This document shows positions 32,283 to 43,030 of a DNA stretch of 64,000 nucleotides, one piece after another (the stretch's first letter is position 1; each line of letters begins with the position of its first letter). The position numbers and the translations under genes were made by a program. Source of the stretch: Ephydatia muelleri (taxonomy: Eukaryota; Porifera; Demospongiae; Spongillida; Spongillidae). The notes beneath the pieces were generated by a model. It did no database searches, had not been told where the DNA came from, and worked only from the letters and a program-made list of their open reading frames with translations. The DNA lies in the NCBI GenBank assembly GCA_013339895.1, contig JABACO010000006.1, forward strand, positions 1 to 64,000, read 5' to 3'.

Positions 32283-33107
32283 TGTCATGTATATCTTATT
32301 AAAGTCCGCGACACCATCGAGGAAGTAAACGTTAATGGCTTCTTAATGAATAACATTACATTCATGCCCACAATACCGCAATGTGTAGAAATCTACCAGC
32401 TATGTTGGCTATAAAAAGGAACCTTGTGCAGCTTAACAATTAGTCAAAAATTTCAAGTTACTTTTTAAATATTTATTCAATTTGACCATAATTTTGTACC
32501 GCATCCAAAATAAAGAATCATATTTTGATTCTACGCGTATTGATACCTCTAAATATAAAATATCTCGTCTTCTGCTTTTACACTGTCTGTTTGATTTTCA
32601 AGAATACATTCTTTAGCTTTTAGCCTCATTACTGGCGCCATCTTTAGACTGTGTAAACAAACACTTCTTGCTAAAATAACTGTTCTGAACCATAGTTTGC
32701 TTAGTGTTAGATAAGGGCCGCTCCTTGTACCTTATTTGTTCTTGCGCCCAGAGGCCCTTTGTATATGACTATTGCGCTTTTGTGATACCATTTGCCTTTG
32801 TTCTTCTTGCACCCAGAGGCCATTTGTACGCTATTATTCGTTTGAGTTATGTAAACGTTTCGAAGTGTTTGTTGTGAATTTCATTACGCGCTACTTGTTA
32901 ATTATCATGAATAATAGTCTCGCTCATTAGTATTCAACTCACTGAATTTTTAATAATACGAGATGGTCTGCGGAAAATAATATGTCTAACCTCTTTTTTA
33001 GACCCCACAGACACCTTTTATTTAAAAAAAAGAGTGCATAATTTTTACTTCCTCGATGATGTCGCGTACTATAGTACGTTTAGTTATAGTGGTAGCCAAT
33101 GGTTGTG

Positions 33108-33444
33108 ACGCACGAGGGTGGCACACTCGTGACGCATGGGGGTAGCACACTTGTGACGCATGGGGGTAGCACACATGATGCATGGGGGTAGCACACTTGT
33201 GACACATGAGGGTAGCACACTTGTGACGCATGGGGGTAGCACACTTGTGACACATGAGGGTAGCACACTTGTGACGCATGGGGGTAGCACACTTGTGACG
33301 CATGGGGGTAGCACACTTGTGACACATGAGGGTAGCACACTTGTGACGCATGGGGGTAGCACACTTGTGACGCATGGGGGTAGCACACTTGTGACGCATG
33401 GGGGTAGCACACTTGTGATGCATGGGGGTAGCACACGTGATGCA
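33108..33444. repeat. 24-bp minisatellite, about 14 copies
   Basis: Unit GTGACGCATGGGGGTAGCAC plus ACTT; variants GACACATGAGG alternate irregularly with GACGCATGGGG, and one unit is shortened. Because 24 is divisible by 3, frames stay open on both strands and give false proteins. The array ends exactly where duplicate 2 begins. Confidence 0.95.
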
Positions 33445-35204
33445 TGAGCTTTGTCCGAGATTACCAGGCAAAAGAGTCTATATAAAAATCGCCGAGCTTT
33501 TTCATGTATACCGATAGAACTTACGTATAAGCGTTGAAAAATACAACTATTTTGAAAGTAATGCCGTGAGTGCTACTGACAAAGAGAATGACACGAGGCA
33601 TATATCCCACTGGGTTCGAGCAAGGATTGTAATAGTCAATAATCCTGTTAGAGCTACTAGCTGGTTCAAGTAGACAACGATAATTAAAAGAACAGATCAC
33701 ATTGCACACTGCCATGAGGCATAACAGATATATTGTGTGCACACATGATTCTGAATGTTTTGGTCAGTCCCTATCGGCATGCGTTGCATGATTTATTTAT
33801 CAACTAACTGACTTTTCACATATGCGTGGGCGTACCGCAGTAGCCACACCCTCGCGCAGAAGCTGTATTAAAGACTTTCGTTATTTTACTACACCAGCAA
33901 TGTTTCATGTGCACGTGAGCCAAAGTTTCGTCGTCGACGTCATGATCGGTATTAACAGGATATTTAAATATCTTGCGTCATCTTTTTATGAATAAATTTT
34001 ACTAATGATGCGCGGTTGAAATTTATTTAAATGTCTTGATTTTAGTAAAAGGGTGCTTAATGTTTTTTCATCCATATTATAATCAAATCGATTTTTATAG
34101 AGTATATTAAACATGTTTGAAATTCAATGTGGAAAAAAAAACAACAGGATGACCGCGTATGTATGGGCCATTTCTGGATATGTGCAAGCTTTCAATCCGC
34201 CCTTTGTGAAATGCACATACACTTACACAAACAGTGCTCTCTACTTATATGTACGAAGTACATGGTGCATGCAGTAAGTGAGTCTATATGTAAAGACCGA
34301 TCACGTGCATATTGTGTAAAGACCGATCACGTGCATATTGTGTAAAGACCGATCACGTGCATATTGTGTAAAGACCGATCACGTGCATATTGTGTAAGGT
34401 CTTACGTGCATCGGCCATGGCACTTACAGTGGAAGCTCAAACCGCTGAGGAAGCCGAAAGTTTGTCCAAGACTGAGTCGTGTGACCGGAAGCCCGTGTTA
34501 GATCTGCAGATGCCAACCAGCCGAAATCTTGCAGTTAACAGAAATATATATCAGCCAGTTTCAACGTTTGATGCGTGGCCATGGTGCAGCAAAAATGAGA
34601 CACACTTACACGCTAGCCCGGCGTAGCACAGCCACGTTTATTTGCAGAGGGCATGCTACGGCAGATTACTTACAAGTACACATATTTTTATACGAGTACA
34701 GTTCATTGTCCCGGACGTTCAGGGTACCGATACAAGTAGAAGCGGGCCAGGATTGAACGTGTGTTGGCTGATCAAAGAGAAGCTGAGGCGCGGCTATAAA
34801 GCTCCTCCGACGTAGTGCAAATGTTATGTGCATGTTGAGGACCTATCTGAGATCACGTGCATAACAGTGGTTGCATAGTTCATGACGTAAAGCATGACTT
34901 ACTGCATTACGTAAAGCATGACTTACTGCATTACGTAATGACCGCGACCACAAATACTAATTACTTTTTCTTTGACAATTTTTAGCACTTCTTCTTTCAT
35001 TCCAAACGCCATAAAAAATGATCTTCCGATTTTGCTTTATCCAGTGATGCAATCGGTAAATATTTCGACTTAAAATGCTCTCGATGTATTGGAATTTCTG
35101 GATATATCCCACCGTCGTATGGTTATTGACCCTTTTCGTCACTCGGATATTTACGTGTCTTAATTTATATTGTGTGACATGACGTATGTCAGATTACGGA
35201 GCGG
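33445..35204 (+). repeat. Duplicated segment, copy 2 (empty hAT site)
   Basis: Near-identical to 20973-25654 without the hAT element; the junction AATGCCGTGAGTGCTACTGA is uninterrupted at 33561-33580. It contains the 26-bp array (about 34288-34396), the small frame at 34417-34626, and one extra duplication of GTAAAGCATGACTTACTGCA near 34900. The outer flanks differ from copy 1 immediately past the shared ends. Confidence 0.93.
34417..34626 (+). CDS. Conserved small reading frame in duplicate 2
   Basis: Counterpart of the frame at 24890-25099, 69 codons, same start context and same stop, with Lys-Thr in place of Lys-Ala after ESLS. Product unknown. Confidence 0.35.
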   Translation: MALTVEAQTAEEAESLSKTESCDRKPVLDLQMPTSRNLAVNRNIYQPVSTFDAWPWCSKNETHLHASPA

Positions 35205-35260
35205 TCACATGACACAGGAAAATGTCTATTGTTTTAGACTGCATTGATTACTTACCTCAA

Positions 35261-35487
35261 TAGAGGAGTTGCATGTGACGTCGCGCGCATCTTACATCAC
35301 TAAGTATGTTACTATAAATATGCGCTGCGTGGGTACGAGATAAACAATAACCGGACGGGAACGATAGAAGGCGGCGGCATACGCTCACGTGGTACATATT
35401 TATAGCGTGCCGTATACATAAATAGCAGCATACATATGATGTAACTAAACAATGCAAGGCGCGCGTGACGTCAATGCAACTCCTCTA
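35261..35487. mobile_element. Small inverted-repeat element (MITE), about 227 bp
   Basis: Left end TAGAGGAGTTGCATGTGACG with TCGCGCGC is matched in reverse by GCGCGCGTGACGTCAATGCA with ACTCCTCTA at the right end. Internal words ATGTTACTATAAATATG and CATATTTATAGCGTG also pair. No coding capacity. The ends begin with TA, possibly a TA target. Confidence 0.75.
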
Positions 35488-36583
35488 TATAACTGTAGCA
35501 TGAGGAAGGGAGATACTTACGTGCATGATCGAGGAGGACGCTATTTCTAATGCATGCAAGCCTGCTGCCACATAACTGTGGTATGTTGCAAAGATTACTA
35601 TCATCTCGTCCCCAGTTCAACGTCACGGATTACATCACTGCAGCGAAAGCTGCCAAATAGTATGTGGCAAACTAAGTACAAAAAGAGACTTACGAGTTTC
35701 TTCAAGCCGCGCGAGCCAAGCAGCCAAAAACAATGTGCATGATCAAATGGGATTCATTGTCTACACATTTCCTGTTATCCTGCAAATAATGTCCCCACGG
35801 AAAATAAGCCGCTAGAGAAAATTATCCTCTCTGATCCCATCCGAATGAGATTAGCTCATACCACGTGGTGATGTGATAGCAAGCGATATCAGGAATGAAT
35901 GAAAAACCAGAATGACCTTAACGGAGCCCCATGCATATGGCGGCCTTTCCAAGGACCAGAGGCGTGCGTGCTGCGACGAAAGAGTGATGGCTCTGGCCGT
36001 TGTGAAGGGTTGCTCTACCGCAAGAAAGAAGGTAGCGCGCACCAGTTTTTGCAAGCTCAGAGCTAGGGGTCCGAAGAGAAAGAGTGAATTATCTACTCTT
36101 GTAATTCCGAAGAAGAAGCTGACCATGCACTAATCTTTTCAGGACCTGCTGGAGTTTTTTTTTTCCGTAAGCATTATATATAGATGGTCGCATGGGCGAT
36201 CATTTCCTTCAGTAAAATCTATATTCTAACTACATGATATCGTCTTACATATTGGAAAGCAAATGCTTCTGGTGACTGAATGAAGTGAATAACATGCATT
36301 CCACAACAACGAATGTGTGAGTATATCACGTGTGTCACAATGAAATAAATAGTTTGAACGTTTCCCTACATAGTGCAATCCTATTGATCCAGCCGCGTTT
36401 GCATATCTATAAGGATCAAGGTCAGACAATATTAAAAAAAAAACTCAATGACACTGTTGGTCACATCTGCAACATAGATCTATGATGCAATAAAATTGAC
36501 TTTATTTACTATGTGATTGTTGTGTGCACCTACAGTACGACCTAGTTGATGTTGTAGCTTGACATTAGCAGGTTATTTATTGT
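35488..36583. other. Stretch without a recognised gene
   Basis: A basic 73-codon frame at 35912-36133 (MTLTEPHAYGGLSKDQRRAC ... RKKVARTSFCKLRARGPKRK) has no family I know; it could be part of an exon. Nothing else is supported. Confidence 0.3.
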
Positions 36584-36845
36584 ATATGGGACAGTTTCCG
36601 CGAAAATTGCCCCACGGTTAAAATGTTATAAAAATGCATCGCGTTTGAATCGCTATACCCTCCCAACGGATAACGCTATTGACTTCCTATGTTCAACACT
36701 TCATAGTGAAATGGTGTGTAGTATGTAGTGTTGTCAATAGGAAGTCGATAACGTTTATCCGTTGGGAAGTTATAGCGATTCAAACGCGATGCATTTTTAT
36801 AACATTTTAACCGTGGGGCAATTTTCGCGGAAACTGTCCCATATC
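36584..36845. mobile_element. Long-hairpin MITE, about 260 bp
   Basis: The left arm from TATGGGACAGTTTCCGCGAA through GTTAAAATGTTATAAAAATG, CATCGCGTTTGAATCGCTAT and CAACGGATAACG is repeated in reverse orientation to TTTTCGCGGAAACTGTCCCA-TA. Arms are about 110 bp and nearly perfect; the loop is about 35 bp. TA flanks both ends outside TGGGACAG, as for Tc1/mariner-type targets. Confidence 0.9.
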
Positions 36846-36849
36846 ATAC

Positions 36850-38210
36850 ATCAAAAATAGATCATGTAATGTACTTGTATGTGTTTAACATGTAATACAT
36901 AATTAATTACTTTTATTGTTAAAATTTTACACTATTAGTCTATATAAAGATGCCAAACCTTCTACCATGTACAAACTGATTTAATACACTGAACATTATA
37001 CTGAAATCGATATACATGCCCTGTACACATCTATGTACCAGTGGCTTTACTATTTAAAGGGATGAAGGCAGCTAAACAACAGCGTAGACTGTATACAGCA
37101 ATATACAACAAGCTACTGAATGAATAGCACATAACTTTGACTTCTATACTAATACATAGTGTACGGTTTTTTTAGTGTCTTGACACTTCAGCGAGTTTAG
37201 TGTTAAGTTCACATTGATTACTGAGTCTTGCATGCGTAAAGTGTTAACTTTTAGGCACTATATTCCATCTTGATTAATGCCCGATGTTGAACGATGTCTG
37301 AAATGTCAAATACAATCATTCACCTCCAAATATTGTCATCTCCTCGAATCAGTTCTCTCCTCTCAATTCTGTTCCTCTTCCTAACGGGTCTGATTCAAAG
37401 AGTGGCGTTGGTCGCTCTAGAACTGCATAACAATGATTGGAAGGCGTCTCCCTGCACTACAGGATACACATTGATCAACTCAATTTTAATTAAGCAGTGT
37501 TTTAGAGTTTTTACAAGGACAAGAGACCACAACCAATTAAGGTATGTACACAATGAATTATAATTACATGCATCATATGTATTCATCATGCCTGATGTGC
37601 AAAATGAACATCATGTGTGCGGCTTTCGGTCGATTTTTTTTTTAATTAATGCTCGTCCCCTGACATATATAATCCCCCATCTACACGCGAGCCGAATTCG
37701 TAGTCGACATGCCCACATCAACATCTGCCTTTTCTCTCTTGTCCCCTTCTTTTCATCGTGCATTCCTCCAGTTACAACACATGAAGTAAACATGAGCATG
37801 CACGTGCCTTTAAAACCTAATGAATTATAATGCAGCAGTTAGATTGCTTAAACTTCACAGTATTGAAGCTTTTATATGCGAGTGAAAGGGGGAAAAAACA
37901 GCCGCAACCAAAGTAATATTATTGCAAATTTAACCGGCTGCTTTGCCTATTTGAGTGCATTACGGGGAAAACTGTTTCGTCTCTGTAGTTTAGCCTGGTC
38001 CTCTCAGCGAGCTCGATACCAAATGTAAACGGCCGGGTAACGAGTGGACTCACTTAGATGTCTAAACGAAGCCACAGTGGTCATTTGGGCAGCCTAATAA
38101 ACCACGATGAAATCATGCATCATTGCATTACTGTACTAGCTGTTTGTAGTCGCGAGTGTGTTTGTGCATAGTGTGTGTGCGCTTGTGTGTTGTGTATGTG
38201 TGTGCGAGTT
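36850..38210. other. Stretch without a recognised gene
   Basis: AT-rich, with short open frames only. Downstream of the receptor gene's last recognised exon. Confidence 0.4.
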
Positions 38211-38214
38211 TTTG

Positions 38215-38232
38215 TGTGTGTTCTGTGTGAGT

Positions 38233-38298
<66 letters not shown>
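38215..38298. repeat. (GT)n microsatellite
   Basis: About 35 GT units with a few interruptions, just downstream of the receptor's cytoplasmic exon. Confidence 0.95.
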
Positions 38299-38299
<1 letters not shown>

Positions 38300-38301
<2 letters not shown>

Positions 38302-41300
38302 CCATTCCATGGATTACGTAAAAGGAACTTACAATGGTATCCCGGATGGCTTCATTTTCAACACTTTCTTCAGCCATGCTACGACGTTCATCCATTCTTT
38401 CCAGTACAGCGTAGGAGTGCTCCATTTGCTTTTCTTCAGGCTATAATTTGCACCAGATAAAACTAACATTATACTACTCTCCTCTCACCTCAATTAATGC
38501 CCCCCAGATTCCCAGCTGCTCAAATTTGTTTCACAGAATGACAATAATCTATACCACACATGTATAACTTACCTTGGTGTGGGGAACAGCTTGGACAGAG
38601 TAGGCCACTCCTATGTCTGCTGATGAGCTTCTTCTCTGCACTATTGTCTCATAAACAGGTCCTGCTATCAGTCCTGACCCTGGAGCGAGTCCAGTTCCTG
38701 GTACTGGTCCCTGACTATGGATAAGATGCTTCCTATTTCCAGGCCACTGCTCTGTTGGGCTGAGAGAAGCACAACTCTTCTCACCACAAACTGTGCCTGG
38801 CGGTGCTTCAGTGACATTCCTTGAACCACTGACAGAAGTGGGAAGATGCCACCTGATGCCAAGGCCAATAAGTATGCTGCTTTGTGCCATTGGCAGGTAC
38901 AACAGCTGTTATTGGCACATTGTCATGCTTTTGTAACATGCTTGTTGCCATTCATGCAGGCATGATCAACGTTTGTGTGTGTGCTCTTGCAGGCATGTGC
39001 TTAGCAATGTGAGCAGACATTTTGTGCACACATCAGAAGCATTCCATATATGACATGCATGCATGTATGCATATACGTGGTGCCTGTTACCTGTGTGCTG
39101 GGAAAACTTGCAGTGCTAGTGTTTGGCTTCTTCTTCCCCAGCACAGGAAGCATACGGTGAGAAGTGGTAGCACTGTCACTAGTATTATTACTACAAGCGA
39201 CACAGCCAACACAATGGCCACCCAGAAAGGGATGTTTACTGGAAGTGACACGCCACATGAATGCTGTGCCAATCAGACATTTACTAACCTGACGAAGGAG
39301 ATTGTGTTGCTTGCAATGAACCAGCTGCATGGAGAACATAAACATCAAATAGGAATAATTGCATATGGGTTTGTTTATATTTACAGTGCGCTTAATGCCT
39401 TAACATTGTGTTTTGTTAAATCAGAGGCATGGAATGTTGCTCACCACACAGGAATACAACAGTGTGGATGCAAGTGTACATTAACATGCTCATAAAGTAT
39501 TTACACAAACATTACTGCACACAAAAACGCACACACACACACAAACACACACACACACACAAACATATAACACCTCCATCTATACACAGACTCACACATT
39601 AGCAAAATAGACAGAAAAACCTTTCTGAACTTCACGCTCTAAATTTAAATTTGACAGCTGACTAATGACAGTACTTTGATGATTGTAATGGATGAGGTAT
39701 TGGAGCATAGGATTGCAGGTACTCCCCAAACGTATAAACAGCTATTTTTAGTGAGAGAAGGAAAAGGAAGATCCATTCCCTCATCCTCTAGCTAGCTATG
39801 ATACCATTACTACGAGCTGCATACACACCTTCAACTATGCATGCAATATACATTTAATAGACAATCCATCACCTTTCATATCCAGGGAGAACAACACCTT
39901 CACACCTCCAACCACTGGACCAGCACAGTTATTAGAGTTAGTGTTGGTAGCTGCTGCCTTGCAGTAGTACATCTGACCACTGGTGAGGCCTTGTAGGGAG
40001 ACAGTCACCTCTGTGCCTCTGGTAGTGGAGATGTTATACACACTTGAGTCAGGAGGAACAGAGGGATCAGTACTGCAGCACACCATGCAGTAGAAGGACT
40101 GGTGATTTTGAAATCTGCAAGAGATATCTGTTGCATTCGGGTTCCATCGCTGCATCACGTCTTCAATTATCAAATTAGACGTATCTAAAATATTGCCGAA
40201 TAGTTATAGCTCATGCAGTAACGCCCATTATACGAATGGATTACCTATAGTGACGTTGAGGGCTGGACCAACACCTGCTTCATTGACCGATGACAAAAAA
40301 ATAATGTAGCTGATGTCAGTTAGGTTCACTTTCAGAATGTCAGTGCAAATGAGTGCTGCACATGGAATAATGCTGCGACCGCATATTGTTCCGGCACGTG
40401 TAACGATTGTAATAAAGTACTGGCTGATGTTTCCTCCCTATGGCGATAGTATCATTATTTCAACTATAACTAAAGTGGTGTTAATGTACCAGGTGATCCC
40501 ATTGCAGTTCGATGTGTTGAACGTTGCTATAATGATTGAAAACGGCCACTGTCTTGATCGCTTTAGGAGGCGGGGCTACTAAATAGTTTTTTAAGCATCG
40601 TTTAAAAATGCTCATAGCGCTTGTGAACATGACTCACGTGTTCTTAAAGAGAAGCTCTGATTCGTCTGCCTATCGACGCAATTTGATAGTGCCAATTTGA
40701 ACACGTATCTGGTATCGTGCATCAGTCCACCGAATATCACTAGTTGTGCTGCAGATCCTGTGATGTCAAATGTCTGGTTAGCTCCACTAATGCTGCCCTT
40801 CAGTCCACTGTAAGATGAGCCTTCTAGCTGGAATGCAATGCTCGAAACCATGTGACTTGGAATTATCGCCACATTAGGAAGACCTATATTGAGTATATTC
40901 ACAGTGAGAATAAGACAGGATGACATCACCCACCACGCCTACCAAGTACAATTAGCTGATAGGAAGCAATCAATACTTCTTGAAACTGTCCTCCCCCCAT
41001 GCATTGTATGGTCGTGCCGTTCACTTCTGGAGTGGCTTTTACTCTCAGGCTTGAGACTGTACATACTTCGCTCGTATTCTTCCAACTCTGCGCTATGAAT
41101 GGCCCACACTCTTCGGTAACGTTGGAACAGTTCGAGGGGTTTGCTGTCAGACTGATGCGTGCCTTTGTACACTTTGAAACTGTTGAAGTTATGTTCCATA
41201 CAATTGTTGAGGCGCTTGGTTCTACGACACACTGAAGAACCACATCTTCATTCGGGCACACGTATATCATGTCGACATAGCTACCAGTGCTCAACGCGAC

Positions 41301-41480
41301 TGCTGTTAGATCATAAAAACAGACATGTTATGACTGCACTGCTCTTCTTTTTTTTATTTCTTTTCTATAGACTTCGTTGAATACATAAATACATTATGTA
41401 CAGTATATAGAGCGGAACATGTGTATCAACTTACAGCTAGATGCTATAAACGCTGCAATGACAGCCAATGCCTACAGTGG
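38300..41480 (-). CDS. Ig/fibronectin-III single-pass receptor, about 8 exons
   Basis: Minus strand. A hydrophobic leader-like exon (about 41475-41437, ALAVIAAFIASS) sits between CTGTAG and GTAAGT. An Ig-like exon (about 41300-40947) has VCPNEDVVLQCVVEPSASTI and NGTTIQCMGGGQFQEVLIAS. The next exon (40885-40612) has GLPNVAIIPSHMVSSIAFQL. An FN3-like exon (about 40560-40245, one frame break) ends ISYIIFLSSVNEAGVGPALN; another (40173-39870) reads VSLQGLTSGQMYYCKAAATN. The membrane exon (about 39240-39100) has WVAIVLAVSLVVIILVTVLP then CFLCWGRRS, a basic stop-transfer. Cytoplasmic exons: 38880-38570 with GPVYETIVQRRSSSADIGVA and 38430-38330 with MEHSYAVLERMDERRSMAEE. Several tyrosines (VYETIV, AYSVQ, SYAVL) could be phosphorylated, but none is a canonical ITIM. 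This design is common among sponge surface receptors; ligand unknown. The start Met was not located. Confidence 0.65.
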
Positions 41481-41699
41481 ATACGGGTTTGATAATCAGT
41501 GCACTAATCAAATGTGGCAGAATGATCTACTTACCAACATTGCACTGCCTCGTACCGCTTTGCGGATAGAAGTAAGCTGTTGTGGTCAACCAATATACGT
41601 GGGTCTGGAAAGGTGTCTGGCGTCAAAGCTTTATATAAGGATGGCTGCACTCACCAGCGATCCAACCACGAAGCCAAATGTGGGATAATAAGATTAGCG

Positions 41700-42220
41700 T
41701 CTGGTTTCAGCACATGCAGCATCAGCAAATTATTATTGTGACAGATAATTAGACATGTGTAAACGTACAGAAGCGGAAATGATCTATGCACATGATAACC
41801 ACGGTACTGCTATCAAAGCTATCTGAGACAGCTGCCTGCATGTCATATATGCACCGTAACGCTTGTCTTCGCACCGAAGTCACTGCAGATGTAGTTTGCA
41901 CCTTATTGCATTGTGGGCTCAGCTAGTCAATTATTATTATATAGTTGACATGTAGCAATAGTGGCTAATAATAACTAACATATTAATTTGCTCGGAGCGT
42001 ATATACATAAGTTACGTAACGATGTTCGCTTTTACTTTATTTTCGTTAAGAGAGGTCTTGTACTCAGGCGTTGCTCCGGGAACACTCTGCATGGAGAATG
42101 ATAGCAGTGTACTGAAGTTACAAAAGTGGGCTGGAAATGTATTCCACTGGCATATGCTGAGTTATGCATTGGCACCTCAGCCCGTGCCAACACAGTGTTC
42201 ATACACTGATACTATATACC
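41700..42220. other. Stretch without a recognised gene
   Basis: AT-rich flank upstream of the receptor gene; no motif found. Confidence 0.35.
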
Positions 42221-42392
<172 letters not shown>

Positions 42393-42399
42393 ATTTAAT

Positions 42400-42480
42400 A
42401 ATTGTCCCAACTGCGCACTTGACCCTCTGGGTTACCACTGTGTCAGATACAAGAGAGGTGGTGATGTAACAAGCAGGCAC
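42400..42480 (+). pseudogene. Retrotransposon remnant: CCHC knuckle only
   Basis: Right after the GT run the plus strand reads NCPNCALDPLGYHCVRYKRG then GDVTSRHK, the CxxC...H knuckle and RH motif of the R2/R4-type elements at 7.3-13.5 kb, with some key residues changed. About 25 codons survive. Confidence 0.6.
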
Positions 42481-43030
42481 AAGTCGCACAACACTCTTCC
42501 CAAGTGTGCTTAATTGGGCAGATGTATACTACTAGCAGTGAAGAGATATGGGGACCGAAGGCCTTCGATTAGCCATTCGTGATAACACCGAGTGGTGAGT
42601 TTTCAATGTTTAAAATCACGTGCCGGCCATTTGGCTTTCGATACTACATACATGTCGGACAATAACAGAAATATTAATTATCTCTTCCTCGAGCTGCCGA
42701 TCACGAATGTATGATTGATCCAGATATAAACGTCTATTTATGCCGAGAATTAATTCGGGAGAACATGCATTTTTTTTTTTTTTTTGCAAACTGATTCAAA
42801 CTATCGATTTGCATAAAGTAAATCATGCATTGCAAACACAAAAGTTAGTTCGGTTCTAGCCAGCGAGCGCGATTTGACATCGGTAACTTACTTCATAATT
42901 GTCACAGTGGAGATTCCAAACTGCTTATAGATATCACGTGTTTATAGCCATGCGTTGGTTAATTAATCAGTGTGTATAGTAGCAATGTTGCACCAAAGTA
43001 AGCACTGATTTCTGAATAGGCCGCCGATAT

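Noticed and set aside
33022..33471. Open frames over the 24-bp minisatellite (Cys-His-rich repeats)
   Set aside because: The period is a multiple of three and frames on both strands are open together; there is no flanking gene structure.
35851..36126. 91-codon minus frame opposite the basic frame at 35912-36133
   Set aside because: Antisense shadow, no motif, no splice support for either strand.
38120..38425. Start Met and His-Thr repeat as part of the receptor tail
   Set aside because: The exon ends at a GTAAGT just after ENEAIRDTI; the rest is intron and a GT array.
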